NCBI GenBank assembly: GCA_045658965.1
Contig: JAZOVZ010000092.1
Coordinates: 1-13,376, forward strand
Length of the DNA stretch: 13,376 bases
Reading direction: 5' to 3'
From: SVQP01 sp045658965
GTDB lineage: Bacteria > Bacillota > Clostridia > Oscillospirales > CAG-272
A model generated the notes under the pieces. The model did not search any database. It was not told the origin of the DNA and saw nothing but the letters and a program-made list of their open reading frames with translations. Position numbers and translations under genes: made by a program. The stretch's first letter is position 1; every line of letters begins with the position of its first letter. Shown in pieces: positions 1 through 6,331 of this stretch.

Positions 1-10
1 TGGAGTGAGT

Positions 11-164
11 GTCCGCGGGGAAAGGGGCCGCGTAAAAAGATTGGGAAAGTATAATTCTGTGCTAAACAAATCATTATTGAGTACGCTTTTTACCCTTTCT
101 GCTTTGTTGATGTTTCCCCGTGTGACAAATCCTTGCTGTTCAGGCAGCCCCTTTCCCCGCGGAC
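11..164. repeat. 18 bp perfect inverted repeat enclosing 118 bp
   Basis: GTCCGCGGGGAAAGGGGC at 11-28 is the exact reverse complement of 147-164. The enclosed 118 bp is AT-richer and non-coding. This could be the end of a small non-autonomous element or a repeat family member. The window starts only 10 bases upstream, so flanking target duplications cannot be judged. Confidence 0.6.
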
Positions 165-316
165 GTTCCGCTTCACTGCGTTCTCGCTCCACTGCGGCCC
201 CCCTTCCCCAAAGGGGACGGCTTTGTAGCGCGCATCCGTCCTTGTATGAAAAATCGTTGAGGGTTGCATTTATGAGCCTTCCCCGCTGGGTAGCGAAGCA
301 GCGAGAGGGGAATGAA

Positions 317-337
317 TGACATGCCGGTGGCATGTCA
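317..337. repeat. Palindrome with 9 bp arms
   Basis: TGACATGCC (317-325) and GGCATGTCA (329-337) are perfect complements around a GGT loop. There is no U-tract on either side, so it is not a typical terminator. It lies inside the repeat-rich block upstream of the nucleotidyltransferase promoter. Confidence 0.6.
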
Positions 338-451
338 GAACCCGAGCGTGACCGAGCCGCAGTGAGATAGGGGACCGCGAAGCGGTGGATGAGGTTCGCC
401 AAGCGGACGCCCTTTCACGTCAATGGAGCACGAAATCAACCTTCACTCTCC

Positions 452-480
452 TTGACACCGCTTGCCTTATATGCTATAAT
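452..480 (+). promoter_or_regulatory. Consensus sigma-A promoter of the nucleotidyltransferase gene
   Basis: TTGACA (452-457) and TATAAT (475-480) are separated by 17 bp, a full consensus match. Transcription would start near 487, so the upstream in-frame ATG at 385 cannot be the translation start. This supports the start at 505. Confidence 0.85.
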
Positions 481-504
481 GAAGGCATGAAAGGCGGTGA
501 CAGT

Positions 505-1170
505 ATGATCGATATCCATTCTTATATGAGTCTTTTTTGTGCGGCTTTGGAGCGCACGTTTGCAGGCCGCGTGTGGTTTGTGGGCTTGCAGGGCAGTTAT
601 GCGCGCGGTGAGGCGAGTGCGCACAGCGATATTGACGTGGTTGTGATTTTTGACGAGTTGACCGCGGCTGATCTTGCAAAATACCGTCAAATGCTGGATA
701 CCCTGCCGCACAGGGAGCTGCTCTGCGGCTTTGTTTCGGGCAAGGACGAGCTTTTTGGCTGGGAGCCCTCGGATCTGTTTCAGTTTTATCACGATACCGT
801 GCCCATCCTGGGCAGCCTTGACGCGCTGCTGCCGTGTATTGATGATGCGGCAATCGACCGCGCGATCAGGATCGGCGCGTGCAATATCTACCACGGCTGT
901 GCGCACAATATGCTGCACGGGCGCAGCGAGGAGATGCTGACGGGACTGTATAAATCCGCATCCTTTGTCGTGCAGGCAATTGCTTATAAGCAAACGGGGC
1001 GTTACGTGCGCAGCCAAGCAGAGCTGCTTTGCGCGGTCGAACCCGAGGAGCAGGGCATCGTCAACACATTCTTGCACCTCAAGCGCGGCGGTAAGGTGGA
1101 TTTTGATCCCATGTCCGAGGCGTTGTTTGCCTTTGCAGGGAAGTGGATCAAAAAAATTGAAAAAATATAA
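505..1170 (+). CDS. Nucleotidyltransferase-domain protein (pol beta superfamily)
   Basis: A 221-residue protein. The N-terminus carries the nucleotidyltransferase signature: a Gly-Ser pair (residues 30-31), then ARG, then SDIDVVV with the two metal-binding aspartates at residues 42 and 44. This is the pattern of MNT and aminoglycoside-type nucleotidyltransferases, which transfer an NMP group to a small molecule or protein. The remainder (about 90-221) is probably helical, as in the substrate-binding halves of such enzymes, but I recognise no named subfamily. The start at 505 follows an AAAGGCGGTGA ribosome site; the open frame back to 385 would cross the promoter at 452-480. It is apparently monocistronic or loosely linked to the lipoprotein 76 bp downstream. 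No HEPN partner gene is adjacent, so a classical MNT/HEPN toxin-antitoxin pair is not supported. The substrate is unknown. Confidence 0.8.
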   Translation: MIDIHSYMSLFCAALERTFAGRVWFVGLQGSYARGEASAHSDIDVVVIFDELTAADLAKYRQMLDTLPHRELLCGFVSGKDELFGWEPSDLFQFYHDTVPILGSLDALLPCIDDAAIDRAIRIGACNIYHGCAHNMLHGRSEEMLTGLYKSASFVVQAIAYKQTGRYVRSQAELLCAVEPEEQGIVNTFLHLKRGGKVDFDPMSEALFAFAGKWIKKIEKI

Positions 1171-1246
1171 TTTTTTTCAAAACAGGCAAATTTTTCGCAC
1201 GTCCTGCTTGTTACGTAGAGTAAAGCCACTCAAAAAGGAGAAAAAC

Positions 1247-2272
1247 ATGAAAAAATTTTTGACCTTGACGCTTTGCTTGCTGCTGTGCGCGACCTTTTTT
1301 GCGGGGTGCGCGGCAACCAAGGAGCAAAGAGAAACCCAAAAAACGCTCAAGCAAGCCGTGCAGCTCTTGGAGGACGGCAAAACGCAGGAGGCTTACGATG
1401 CCTTTTTGACTATCAAAGATCATCCCGAGGCGGCGGAGTATCTGGAGCGCTTTGTGTTCTGCTATGCGCATGAAACGGTCAAAGAACCCTTCGATACCAT
1501 AGAAACCGACTATGAATACGACCAATACGGCAGGATCGTTAAGATTACGTGCTCTACCGATAACGGTGTTCACCCTGTTTTCACCGAAATCACTTGGTAT
1601 GAATACGACGAGCAAAATCGCGTGATCAAATACGGCACAGGCGGACATGCTACGCTGTATGAATATGACCAAAACGGCAACATAGCAAAAGTGACCAAGC
1701 CCAACGGCAATACTGCGGAATTTTCGTATGATGCACAAGGAAACGTGACGCAAGAAATCTACAAGGATGTGGATGGGCAAACGTATCTGCGTTATACGCA
1801 TGAATACAACGAGCATGGTGATGTGGTTTTGTCTGACAAAAAACATTTCATTTATTCAAGTGAAGAATATACCTTCACCTATTCCTATGAATACGACCAA
1901 AACGGAAATATGATAAAAATGCAAGCCTCCGATGTTATGGACGAGTGGGAATATGACGAGCTTGGCAGAGAGATCAAATACGTCCGCAATCAAGAAAATT
2001 GGCACTATAAACGTTATATCAGAACCACCGAGTATGATGCATACGGCAATTATGCCAAGCAGACCCATACCAACGTTTCCTTTGACGACAGCGAGAGCTC
2101 TTACGCAAACGTATACGAGCGCGATTACAACAATTACGGCGTAATACTGTGGGAGAAGTGTTATAGTGACGGTGAATTGCTCCGCACGACCACCTATTCT
2201 GATTTTTCGGTATATTACAATCCGTACGGTGAGCCCGAAATTCCGGACACATATTTGGGCACAGGTGCTTGA
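1247..2272 (+). CDS. Lipoprotein with Rhs/YD-type repeats
   Basis: A 341-residue exported lipoprotein. Residues 1-21 form a signal peptide (two Lys, a hydrophobic run, then FAGC), so Cys21 is the predicted lipidated residue. Residues 33-70 look like a single TPR-like helical hairpin. From about 88 to 300 there are eight or nine tandem units of the type YEYDxxGNxxKxT, beginning near residues 88, 118, 138, 159, 186, 214, 234 and 261. That is the YD repeat known from Rhs proteins and wall-associated proteins, where the units build a beta-strand shell or stalk. Full Rhs toxins are over 1,000 residues with a cleaved C-terminal toxin; here there is neither a core-processing motif nor a toxin tip, so this is a small stand-alone YD protein on the membrane surface. 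The ribosome site AAGGAG (1235-1240) fixes the start. Its binding role is unknown. Confidence 0.82.
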   Translation: MKKFLTLTLCLLLCATFFAGCAATKEQRETQKTLKQAVQLLEDGKTQEAYDAFLTIKDHPEAAEYLERFVFCYAHETVKEPFDTIETDYEYDQYGRIVKITCSTDNGVHPVFTEITWYEYDEQNRVIKYGTGGHATLYEYDQNGNIAKVTKPNGNTAEFSYDAQGNVTQEIYKDVDGQTYLRYTHEYNEHGDVVLSDKKHFIYSSEEYTFTYSYEYDQNGNMIKMQASDVMDEWEYDELGREIKYVRNQENWHYKRYIRTTEYDAYGNYAKQTHTNVSFDDSESSYANVYERDYNNYGVILWEKCYSDGELLRTTTYSDFSVYYNPYGEPEIPDTYLGTGA

Positions 2273-2289
2273 TAAGTGATACTGCGAGT

Positions 2290-2330
2290 ACAAAATTTCC
2301 CCTTGTTGATTGACAACAGGGGGATTTTGT
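2290..2330 (+). terminator. Imperfect hairpin, probable weak terminator overlapping a promoter
   Basis: ACAAAAT...CCCC...TTGTTG (from 2290) pairs with CAACAGGGGGATTTTGT (2314-2330), with a small internal loop. It sits 17 bp after the lipoprotein stop. The 3' arm ends in ATTTTGT rather than a clean U run, so termination may be inefficient. The -35 box of the next promoter (2310-2315) lies in its loop and 3' arm. Confidence 0.45.
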
Positions 2331-2338
2331 GGTATACT
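2310..2338 (+). promoter_or_regulatory. Strong promoter of the oxidoreductase/GH123-like operon
   Basis: TTGACA (2310-2315) and TATACT (2333-2338) are 17 bp apart, one mismatch from consensus. The predicted start near 2345 leaves an untranslated leader of about 175 nt before the ATG at 2521. The box overlaps the preceding hairpin, so an elongating polymerase from upstream would read through the promoter. Confidence 0.8.
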
Positions 2339-2344
2339 GTATCT

Positions 2345-2520
2345 TGTAAAAATTTGTATTTCTGAAAGGATAGCGTGAAAGCTTACGGTATATTCCTGTA
2401 TACGCAACCATTCACGCTTAAACTTCACCTAAAAATGGGCCAGAGTCCATTTTTGGAGCAAAGCTCCGCGGTGAAGTTTCTATCACTATTTTAGACGCCA
2501 AAGGCGGCAGGGAGGTTATT
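2345..2520 (+). ncRNA. Structured 5' leader with a three-way junction, function unknown
   Basis: The leader can fold into two domains. The first is a hairpin of 8 bp, AGCGTGAA (2372-2379) with TTCACGCT (2411-2418), holding an inner stem GTATA/TATAC (2388-2392, 2399-2403). The second is a compact three-way junction. A 10 bp perfect closing stem, AAACTTCACC (2420-2429) with GGTGAAGTTT (2470-2479), encloses an 8 bp stem AAAAATGG/CCATTTTT (2431-2438, 2447-2454) stacked directly on a 5 bp stem GGAGC/GCTCC (2455-2459, 2463-2467). I recognise no known riboswitch class. The ribosome site GGGAGG (2510-2515) is outside the folds. Two explanations are open: a cis-regulatory RNA, or an intergenic palindromic repeat that happens to lie in the leader. 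Confidence 0.5.
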
Positions 2521-3474
2521 ATGAAACTTAGAGTAGCAGAAGTTGGTATGGGCGGTATCAGCGGCGTGCACGTGTCCGCATGGAACCGTATGGAGGACGT
2601 GGAGCTTGTTGCAATCTGCGACATTCGTCCCGAGATGATGGACCGTTACGACGGTCAGATCACCGCACGCAAATACACCGATTTTGATGAGATGCTGGCA
2701 AACGAGCAGATCGATATTCTGGATATCACGCTGCCCACCTACCTGCACGTGGACTTTGCCATCAAGGCAATGGAGAAGGGCATTCACGTTGTGTCCGAAA
2801 AGCCCATCGCGCTGCACCGTGAGGACGTTGCACGCGCATACGACACCGCAAAGAAGAACGGCAAGTGCTTCATGATCGCGCAGGTGCTGCGCTGGTGGCC
2901 CGAGTACGTATACCTCAAGGACAGCATTGATACCGGCAGATACGGCAAGCTGATCAGCGGTACCATGACGAGAATCGGTGCTATTCCGATCGTAAGCTGG
3001 GACAACTGGATGCAGGATGCAGAGCGCAGCGGCATGGTGCCTTTCGATCTGCACATTCACGATCTTGATTTCCTTGTTTACACGCTGGGCAAGCCCGAGA
3101 TCGAGCACGTATTCCACGGTATGGACTATATGCACGCCATCTACAAGCTGGGTGATGCACGCATTGCTTGCGAGGCTGCTTGGTTCCACGCACCCGTTCA
3201 GTTCTCGGCAACCTTCCGCATGCAGTTTGAGCATGCCGTGCTGGAGTTCAACGGCGGTTCTCTCAAGATCTACAAGGAGGACTGGACCACGCAGGATATG
3301 AATAACGGCAGTGCCATCGAAGAGGGCTGCTACGTACCCCAGTCGGACGGTTATTACAACGAGCTGCGCTATTTCGCAGATTGCGTCAAGGCGGGCACCT
3401 TCCCCGAAATGGTAAGACCTGAGGAGCTTGAGGCTGTCATCGATACCATCAAGGAAGTTTACGCATCCAAGTAA
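2521..3474 (+). CDS. Gfo/Idh/MocA-family NAD(P)-dependent oxidoreductase
   Basis: A 317-residue cytoplasmic protein. The N-terminal Rossmann fold starts with GMGGISG (residues 9-15), the dinucleotide-binding glycine loop, followed by the acidic end of beta-2 (CDIRPE, 33-38). SEKPIA (92-97) is the family hallmark and supplies Lys94; FDLHIHD (175-181) supplies the Asp176/His180 pair expected in the active site. The family oxidises or epimerises sugars, inositols and sugar acids; the exact substrate cannot be read from sequence. GH109 glycosidases also belong to this fold but are usually longer (over 400 residues), so I do not call one. The start follows GGGAGG at 2510-2515. The GH123-like lipoprotein gene begins 6 bp after the stop, so the two are co-transcribed and probably act on the same sugar: one releases it outside, the other modifies it or a derivative inside. 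Confidence 0.9.
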   Translation: MKLRVAEVGMGGISGVHVSAWNRMEDVELVAICDIRPEMMDRYDGQITARKYTDFDEMLANEQIDILDITLPTYLHVDFAIKAMEKGIHVVSEKPIALHREDVARAYDTAKKNGKCFMIAQVLRWWPEYVYLKDSIDTGRYGKLISGTMTRIGAIPIVSWDNWMQDAERSGMVPFDLHIHDLDFLVYTLGKPEIEHVFHGMDYMHAIYKLGDARIACEAAWFHAPVQFSATFRMQFEHAVLEFNGGSLKIYKEDWTTQDMNNGSAIEEGCYVPQSDGYYNELRYFADCVKAGTFPEMVRPEELEAVIDTIKEVYASK

Positions 3475-3480
3475 TGCAAT

Positions 3481-5457
3481 ATGAAGATGCATAAATATAG
3501 TATTTTGCTTATCGTTTTGGCTGCTGTGCTGCTGCTGTCTGCTTGCACGGGCGGGGAGCACTCCTATGATCAGGAGACCTATGAGGAGACCGATCCCGTG
3601 ACCGACACAACAGAGCAACCTACCGAGCAGCCCACCGAAACCGAGTCCGAAAGTACCGAGCAGGTAACCGATGCACCCACGACCGAGGAGCAGACCACCG
3701 AGCCCCCCGTGCCGGTTGACCCTTTGGCGCAGTATGAGCTTGGCTATGGCTCTTCTATGGATATGTCGGCGTACGATCCCATTCCCGACAAGGTACTGCC
3801 TACAGCTCCCAACGACGATCCCGATTTTCTTTTGTGGTTTGATCACATTACCGAAAAGATCGACAGATACACCATCGTGCGCGACGGTGACCCCACCTAC
3901 GTCATGCAGATGGGCAAAAACGAGATGGAAGGCTGCCAGTTCTTCGTGCATTCTCCCACGGAGCGGAGAATTACGGTCAAGATCTCGGATTTCACCAACG
4001 CAAACGGTGACACGCTGACCACCGAGCTTGGCGTGGAATACTACGTCGAGGACGGCTACGTGGATATGAAATTCCCGGGCAATCCCGTATACCCCGATGC
4101 GGTCGTACCGTATGACGCGTACATTTCCAAGACCGAGGGCGGCAACTACGAGGAAGGTCCCTGGGTGACCGTTGGCCCTTACTCCTATAAGCCTTGGGAG
4201 CCCGAGAAGTACCCCTATCGCGATACCTCCCGCGCATTCGTCGTGCAGGCAATCACCACGCCCGACACCGTTCCCGGTGCGTACGTGGCAACCATTGAGA
4301 TCTGCGACGCAGATACCGGTGCGTGCATCAAGATGGCGAACGTGTACACCTACGTGTATAACGTCACGCTGTCCGAGGAAACTGCGCTGGATACCACTTT
4401 TATGATCTGGCAGAGCAAGATCTTGGAGCAATATGCAAACTTCGGCTTCAATGCTTCCGATTACGATATTCTCAAGGCAACCGCTGATTTTCTGCTCAAA
4501 TACCGCATTACCCCCACGGGTACTGTGGACTTTGGCACGGAGTGGCTCTCCAACCCGCGCGTGACCACTATCCGAGTCACTGCGAAAGAGCAATACGACA
4601 TGCTCAAGAATGATCCTGTCCTGAAAGAAAAGCTGTATTTCTACGGTCAGGACGAGCCGGGCGTATCGCGTCCCAATATGGGTGACCCGACCGGCAAGAA
4701 CAGCGTGGCAAAGCTCAAAGAGGAAGCAGAAATGCTGCTCAATACTTGGGGCTGGACGGATTACCGTATGGTCTCGCCGTTTGAGCTCAACATCAGCTAT
4801 ACTGCCGATAAAGCCAAGGATCAGATCGACTTCATGTCCAGATACGTCAATATCTGGTGTCCCAAGTTCTTCTGCTTTACCCCCAGAGTGCTGGAAAAGA
4901 CCCCCGGTGCGCTATTCACGCACACCGCCAAGCAGGATAAGCGTTTTGGCGAGTTTGAGGAGCGCATCAAGGGCTATACCACCGAAAAGGGCGGAGATTT
5001 GTGGGCTTACGTTTCCTGCGTGCCCGCGTATACCGCACCCTATCAGAACATTCTGCTTTACAGCGACGGAACAGAGGCTCGCACTATGTTCTGGACGTGC
5101 TACGAGCTTGACGTGACAGGCTTCCTTTACTGGCACGTTGCCAACTACGAGGGCGTTGGCGGCAACACCTTTACCATGCGCTGCCCGTTCCCCAAGGAAG
5201 GCCCCGGTGACGGCATTCTGATCTATCCCGGTGCCGTGTACGGTCAGCTGGACCCCATTCCTTCGCTGCGCTTGATCTGCATGCGCGAGGGCATTGAGGA
5301 CTATCAGCTGCTCTGCATGCTGGAAGAGGCAAAGGGTGAGGACTATGCAAAGGAGCTGACGCACCACATCGTGACCAGCACTATTACCTTTACCGAGGAC
5401 GACGATACAGTCTATAACGTGCATTCCTACCTCTTGCGCGCATTGGCAGGGGAGTAA
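3481..5457 (+). CDS. Lipoprotein glycosidase, GH123 / DUF4091 family
   Basis: A 658-residue surface lipoprotein. The signal peptide ends in LLSAC with lipidated Cys22. Residues 23-80 are a Thr/Glu/Pro-rich linker that would hold the enzyme off the membrane. Next comes a beta-rich region (about 95-310), then the catalytic domain. LYFYGQDEPG places an adjacent Asp391-Glu392 pair, the arrangement used by GH123 beta-N-acetylgalactosaminidases for substrate-assisted catalysis. Near the C-terminus GFLYWHVANYEG, LIYPG and REGIEDYQLL match the typical end of this family (once called DUF4091). The specificity may differ from the characterised members, since the family is broad. No clear ribosome site precedes either candidate start (3481 or 3487), so translation is probably coupled to the oxidoreductase ending 6 bp upstream. 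A strong terminator follows. Confidence 0.82.
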   Translation: MKMHKYSILLIVLAAVLLLSACTGGEHSYDQETYEETDPVTDTTEQPTEQPTETESESTEQVTDAPTTEEQTTEPPVPVDPLAQYELGYGSSMDMSAYDPIPDKVLPTAPNDDPDFLLWFDHITEKIDRYTIVRDGDPTYVMQMGKNEMEGCQFFVHSPTERRITVKISDFTNANGDTLTTELGVEYYVEDGYVDMKFPGNPVYPDAVVPYDAYISKTEGGNYEEGPWVTVGPYSYKPWEPEKYPYRDTSRAFVVQAITTPDTVPGAYVATIEICDADTGACIKMANVYTYVYNVTLSEETALDTTFMIWQSKILEQYANFGFNASDYDILKATADFLLKYRITPTGTVDFGTEWLSNPRVTTIRVTAKEQYDMLKNDPVLKEKLYFYGQDEPGVSRPNMGDPTGKNSVAKLKEEAEMLLNTWGWTDYRMVSPFELNISYTADKAKDQIDFMSRYVNIWCPKFFCFTPRVLEKTPGALFTHTAKQDKRFGEFEERIKGYTTEKGGDLWAYVSCVPAYTAPYQNILLYSDGTEARTMFWTCYELDVTGFLYWHVANYEGVGGNTFTMRCPFPKEGPGDGILIYPGAVYGQLDPIPSLRLICMREGIEDYQLLCMLEEAKGEDYAKELTHHIVTSTITFTEDDDTVYNVHSYLLRALAGE

Positions 5458-5464
5458 TATAAAA

Positions 5465-5497
5465 GAGAGCTGTCTTGAATGACAGCTCTCATTTTTT
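5465..5497. terminator. Bidirectional intrinsic terminator
   Basis: GAGAGCTGTC (5465-5474) and GACAGCTCTC (5481-5490) form a perfect 10 bp stem with a 6-base loop, followed by ATTTTTTAT on the plus strand and by TTTTAT on the minus strand. It ends the GH123-like operon and, from the other side, the XRE gene, whose TGA stop (5489-5491) lies inside the stem. Confidence 0.92.
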
Positions 5498-5698
5498 ATA
5501 AAAAGTCGGGTCATCGGTTCTTTCCAATAGATAATCAAGCGAAACTCCGAAATAGTCCGCAATCATGACCAGCTCACGAATTCCGGGCTCTCGCTCCCCG
5601 TTTTCATATCGGCTGATCGTGTTTTGATTGGTGTTCAGGTCAAGTGCAAGCTTGAGCTGTGAGATACCCTTGCTTTTTCTTAATTCTTTTAATCTCAT
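5489..5698 (-). CDS. Small XRE-family (HTH_3) transcriptional repressor
   Basis: The protein is 69 residues from the ATG at 5698 and is almost nothing but a helix-turn-helix domain of the Cro/C1 type: LRKSKGISQ, then the recognition region NQNTISRYENGEREP, and the closing helix pair ending in GVSLDYLLE. An in-frame ATG at 5707 would add three residues, but it lies only 1 nt from the AAGGGGG ribosome site (5709-5715). The start at 5698 has a normal 10 nt spacing and gives the usual MRLKELRK beginning of such proteins. With no sensor domain it probably responds only by binding DNA and possibly dimerising. It is divergent from the membrane protein at 5793. The shared region contains two strong palindromes, so it is the best candidate to bind there and repress both genes. 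Confidence 0.88.
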   Translation of the reverse strand: MRLKELRKSKGISQLKLALDLNTNQNTISRYENGEREPGIRELVMIADYFGVSLDYLLERTDDPTFYKK

Positions 5699-5713
5699 TT
5701 TTCTCATTCCCCC

Positions 5714-5742
5714 TTGACATTATTATCCCATAATGGTATAAT
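5714..5742 (+). promoter_or_regulatory. Consensus promoter of the membrane-protein gene with overlapping operator
   Basis: TTGACA (5714-5719) and TATAAT (5737-5742) are 17 bp apart. The spacer and the -10 box are covered by an interrupted palindrome: TATTATCCCAT (5721-5731) and ATGGTATAATA (5733-5743), 11 bp arms with one mismatch around a central A. A protein bound there would block polymerase directly. The -35 box is adjacent to the XRE ribosome site, so the same occupancy could also affect the minus-strand gene. Confidence 0.85.
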
Positions 5743-5743
5743 A

Positions 5744-5768
5744 AAAATATCCCGATACGGGATATTTT
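5744..5768. promoter_or_regulatory. Second perfect palindrome, candidate operator or leader hairpin
   Basis: AAAATATCCCG (5744-5754) and CGGGATATTTT (5758-5768) are perfect 11 bp arms around ATA. The site lies at the predicted transcription start of the membrane-protein gene and shares the ATCCC core with the operator just upstream. It may be a second repressor site. In RNA it would start near the 5' end of the transcript and could also act as a stabilising hairpin. Confidence 0.7.
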
Positions 5769-5792
5769 GCATTGTATTAAGGAGAAAGAAAA

Positions 5793-6281
5793 ATGTTCGG
5801 TAACTCTAATCAGATCAAGAGAAACCAATACAACGTTGCAAGAGTCAACGTATTGTCGGTTGTCCTCTTTACGTTGATCAACGTGGTGCTGTGCCTGCTT
5901 GGCATGGACTCGTATTTCCTGTTCTCGGCAATCGTGCCGTATTTCATTGCATCGATTGGTGCGCTTTGGGGAGGTCTGTATCCGCCCGAGTATTATGCGG
6001 ATCTCGAAATGACCGAGGCAGATTTCTTGTCCACCGGCTTTGTTGTGGCTTGTGCAGTGGTTGCAATTGTCATCATCGCGCTGTATTTTGTTTGTTGGCT
6101 GCTTTCCAAAAAGCACGTAGCGTTTATGATTGCAGCACTTGCGCTGTTTGCTATTGATACTATTCTGATGCCCGTTCTGTTCGGCATTTCCTTGGACTGG
6201 ATTTTGGACTATGTGTTCCATGCATGGGTGCTGGTATCGCTGGTCATCGGTATTGTGTATCATTTCAGAAATCGCGCGTAA
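5793..6281 (+). CDS. Small multi-pass membrane protein, unknown function
   Basis: A 162-residue protein that I do not recognise. It has about five hydrophobic segments (residues 19-36, 41-60, 83-105, 109-130 and 140-157), with a short acidic stretch between the second and third (YYADLEMTEADF, 67-78) and positively charged ends (NQIKRNQ at the start, HFRNRA at the finish). No transporter, peptidase or enzyme motif is visible. The ribosome site AAGGAG (5779-5784) is ideally spaced. The gene is divergent from the XRE repressor with a shared palindromic control region, and has its own terminator. This layout is common for small repressor plus membrane-protein pairs that are switched on by envelope stress or by drugs, but the sequence does not show which signal applies. 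Confidence 0.82.
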   Translation: MFGNSNQIKRNQYNVARVNVLSVVLFTLINVVLCLLGMDSYFLFSAIVPYFIASIGALWGGLYPPEYYADLEMTEADFLSTGFVVACAVVAIVIIALYFVCWLLSKKHVAFMIAALALFAIDTILMPVLFGISLDWILDYVFHAWVLVSLVIGIVYHFRNRA

Positions 6282-6297
6282 ATCAAGCATATCAAAG

Positions 6298-6331
6298 AGC
6301 CCGAGGCAACCGCCTCGGGCTTTGCTTGTTC
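6298..6331 (+). terminator. Intrinsic terminator of the membrane-protein gene
   Basis: AGCCCGAGGC (6298-6307) and GCCTCGGGCT (6312-6321) form a perfect 10 bp GC-rich stem with an AACC loop, followed by TTGCTTGTTCTTT. Confidence 0.9.

Larger units (their letters stand above)
1..450. other. Gene-free, repeat-rich GC-biased region
   Basis: I see no convincing gene here. A reading frame at 5-319 is open, but it has no ribosome site, a composition dominated by Arg, Ser and Pro, and runs through inverted repeats, so I regard it as spurious. The stretch holds several palindromes: an 18 bp perfect inverted repeat (11-28 with 147-164), a hairpin with 9 bp arms (317-337), and a 5 bp GAA-loop hairpin (374-386). 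The G/C homopolymer blocks and the palindromes look like degenerate intergenic repeats rather than decayed coding sequence. Confidence 0.6.

Noticed and set aside
5..319. A 104-codon open frame at the window start
   Set aside because: It is Arg/Ser/Pro-rich, lacks a ribosome site and crosses an inverted repeat. It is better explained as repeat DNA.
385..504. N-terminal extension of the nucleotidyltransferase
   Set aside because: The added codons overlap the consensus promoter at 452-480 and have no ribosome site; the family core begins after 505.
505..2272. A toxin-antitoxin or polymorphic toxin pair made of the nucleotidyltransferase and the YD lipoprotein
   Set aside because: There is no HEPN partner, no C-terminal toxin domain and a 76 bp gap between the genes. 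The proximity alone does not support a joint system.
2491..4593. A 700-codon open frame on the minus strand
   Set aside because: It runs antisense across the oxidoreductase and the GH123-like gene, both of which have clear family motifs. It has no ribosome site and its protein has no recognisable domain, so it is a codon-bias shadow.
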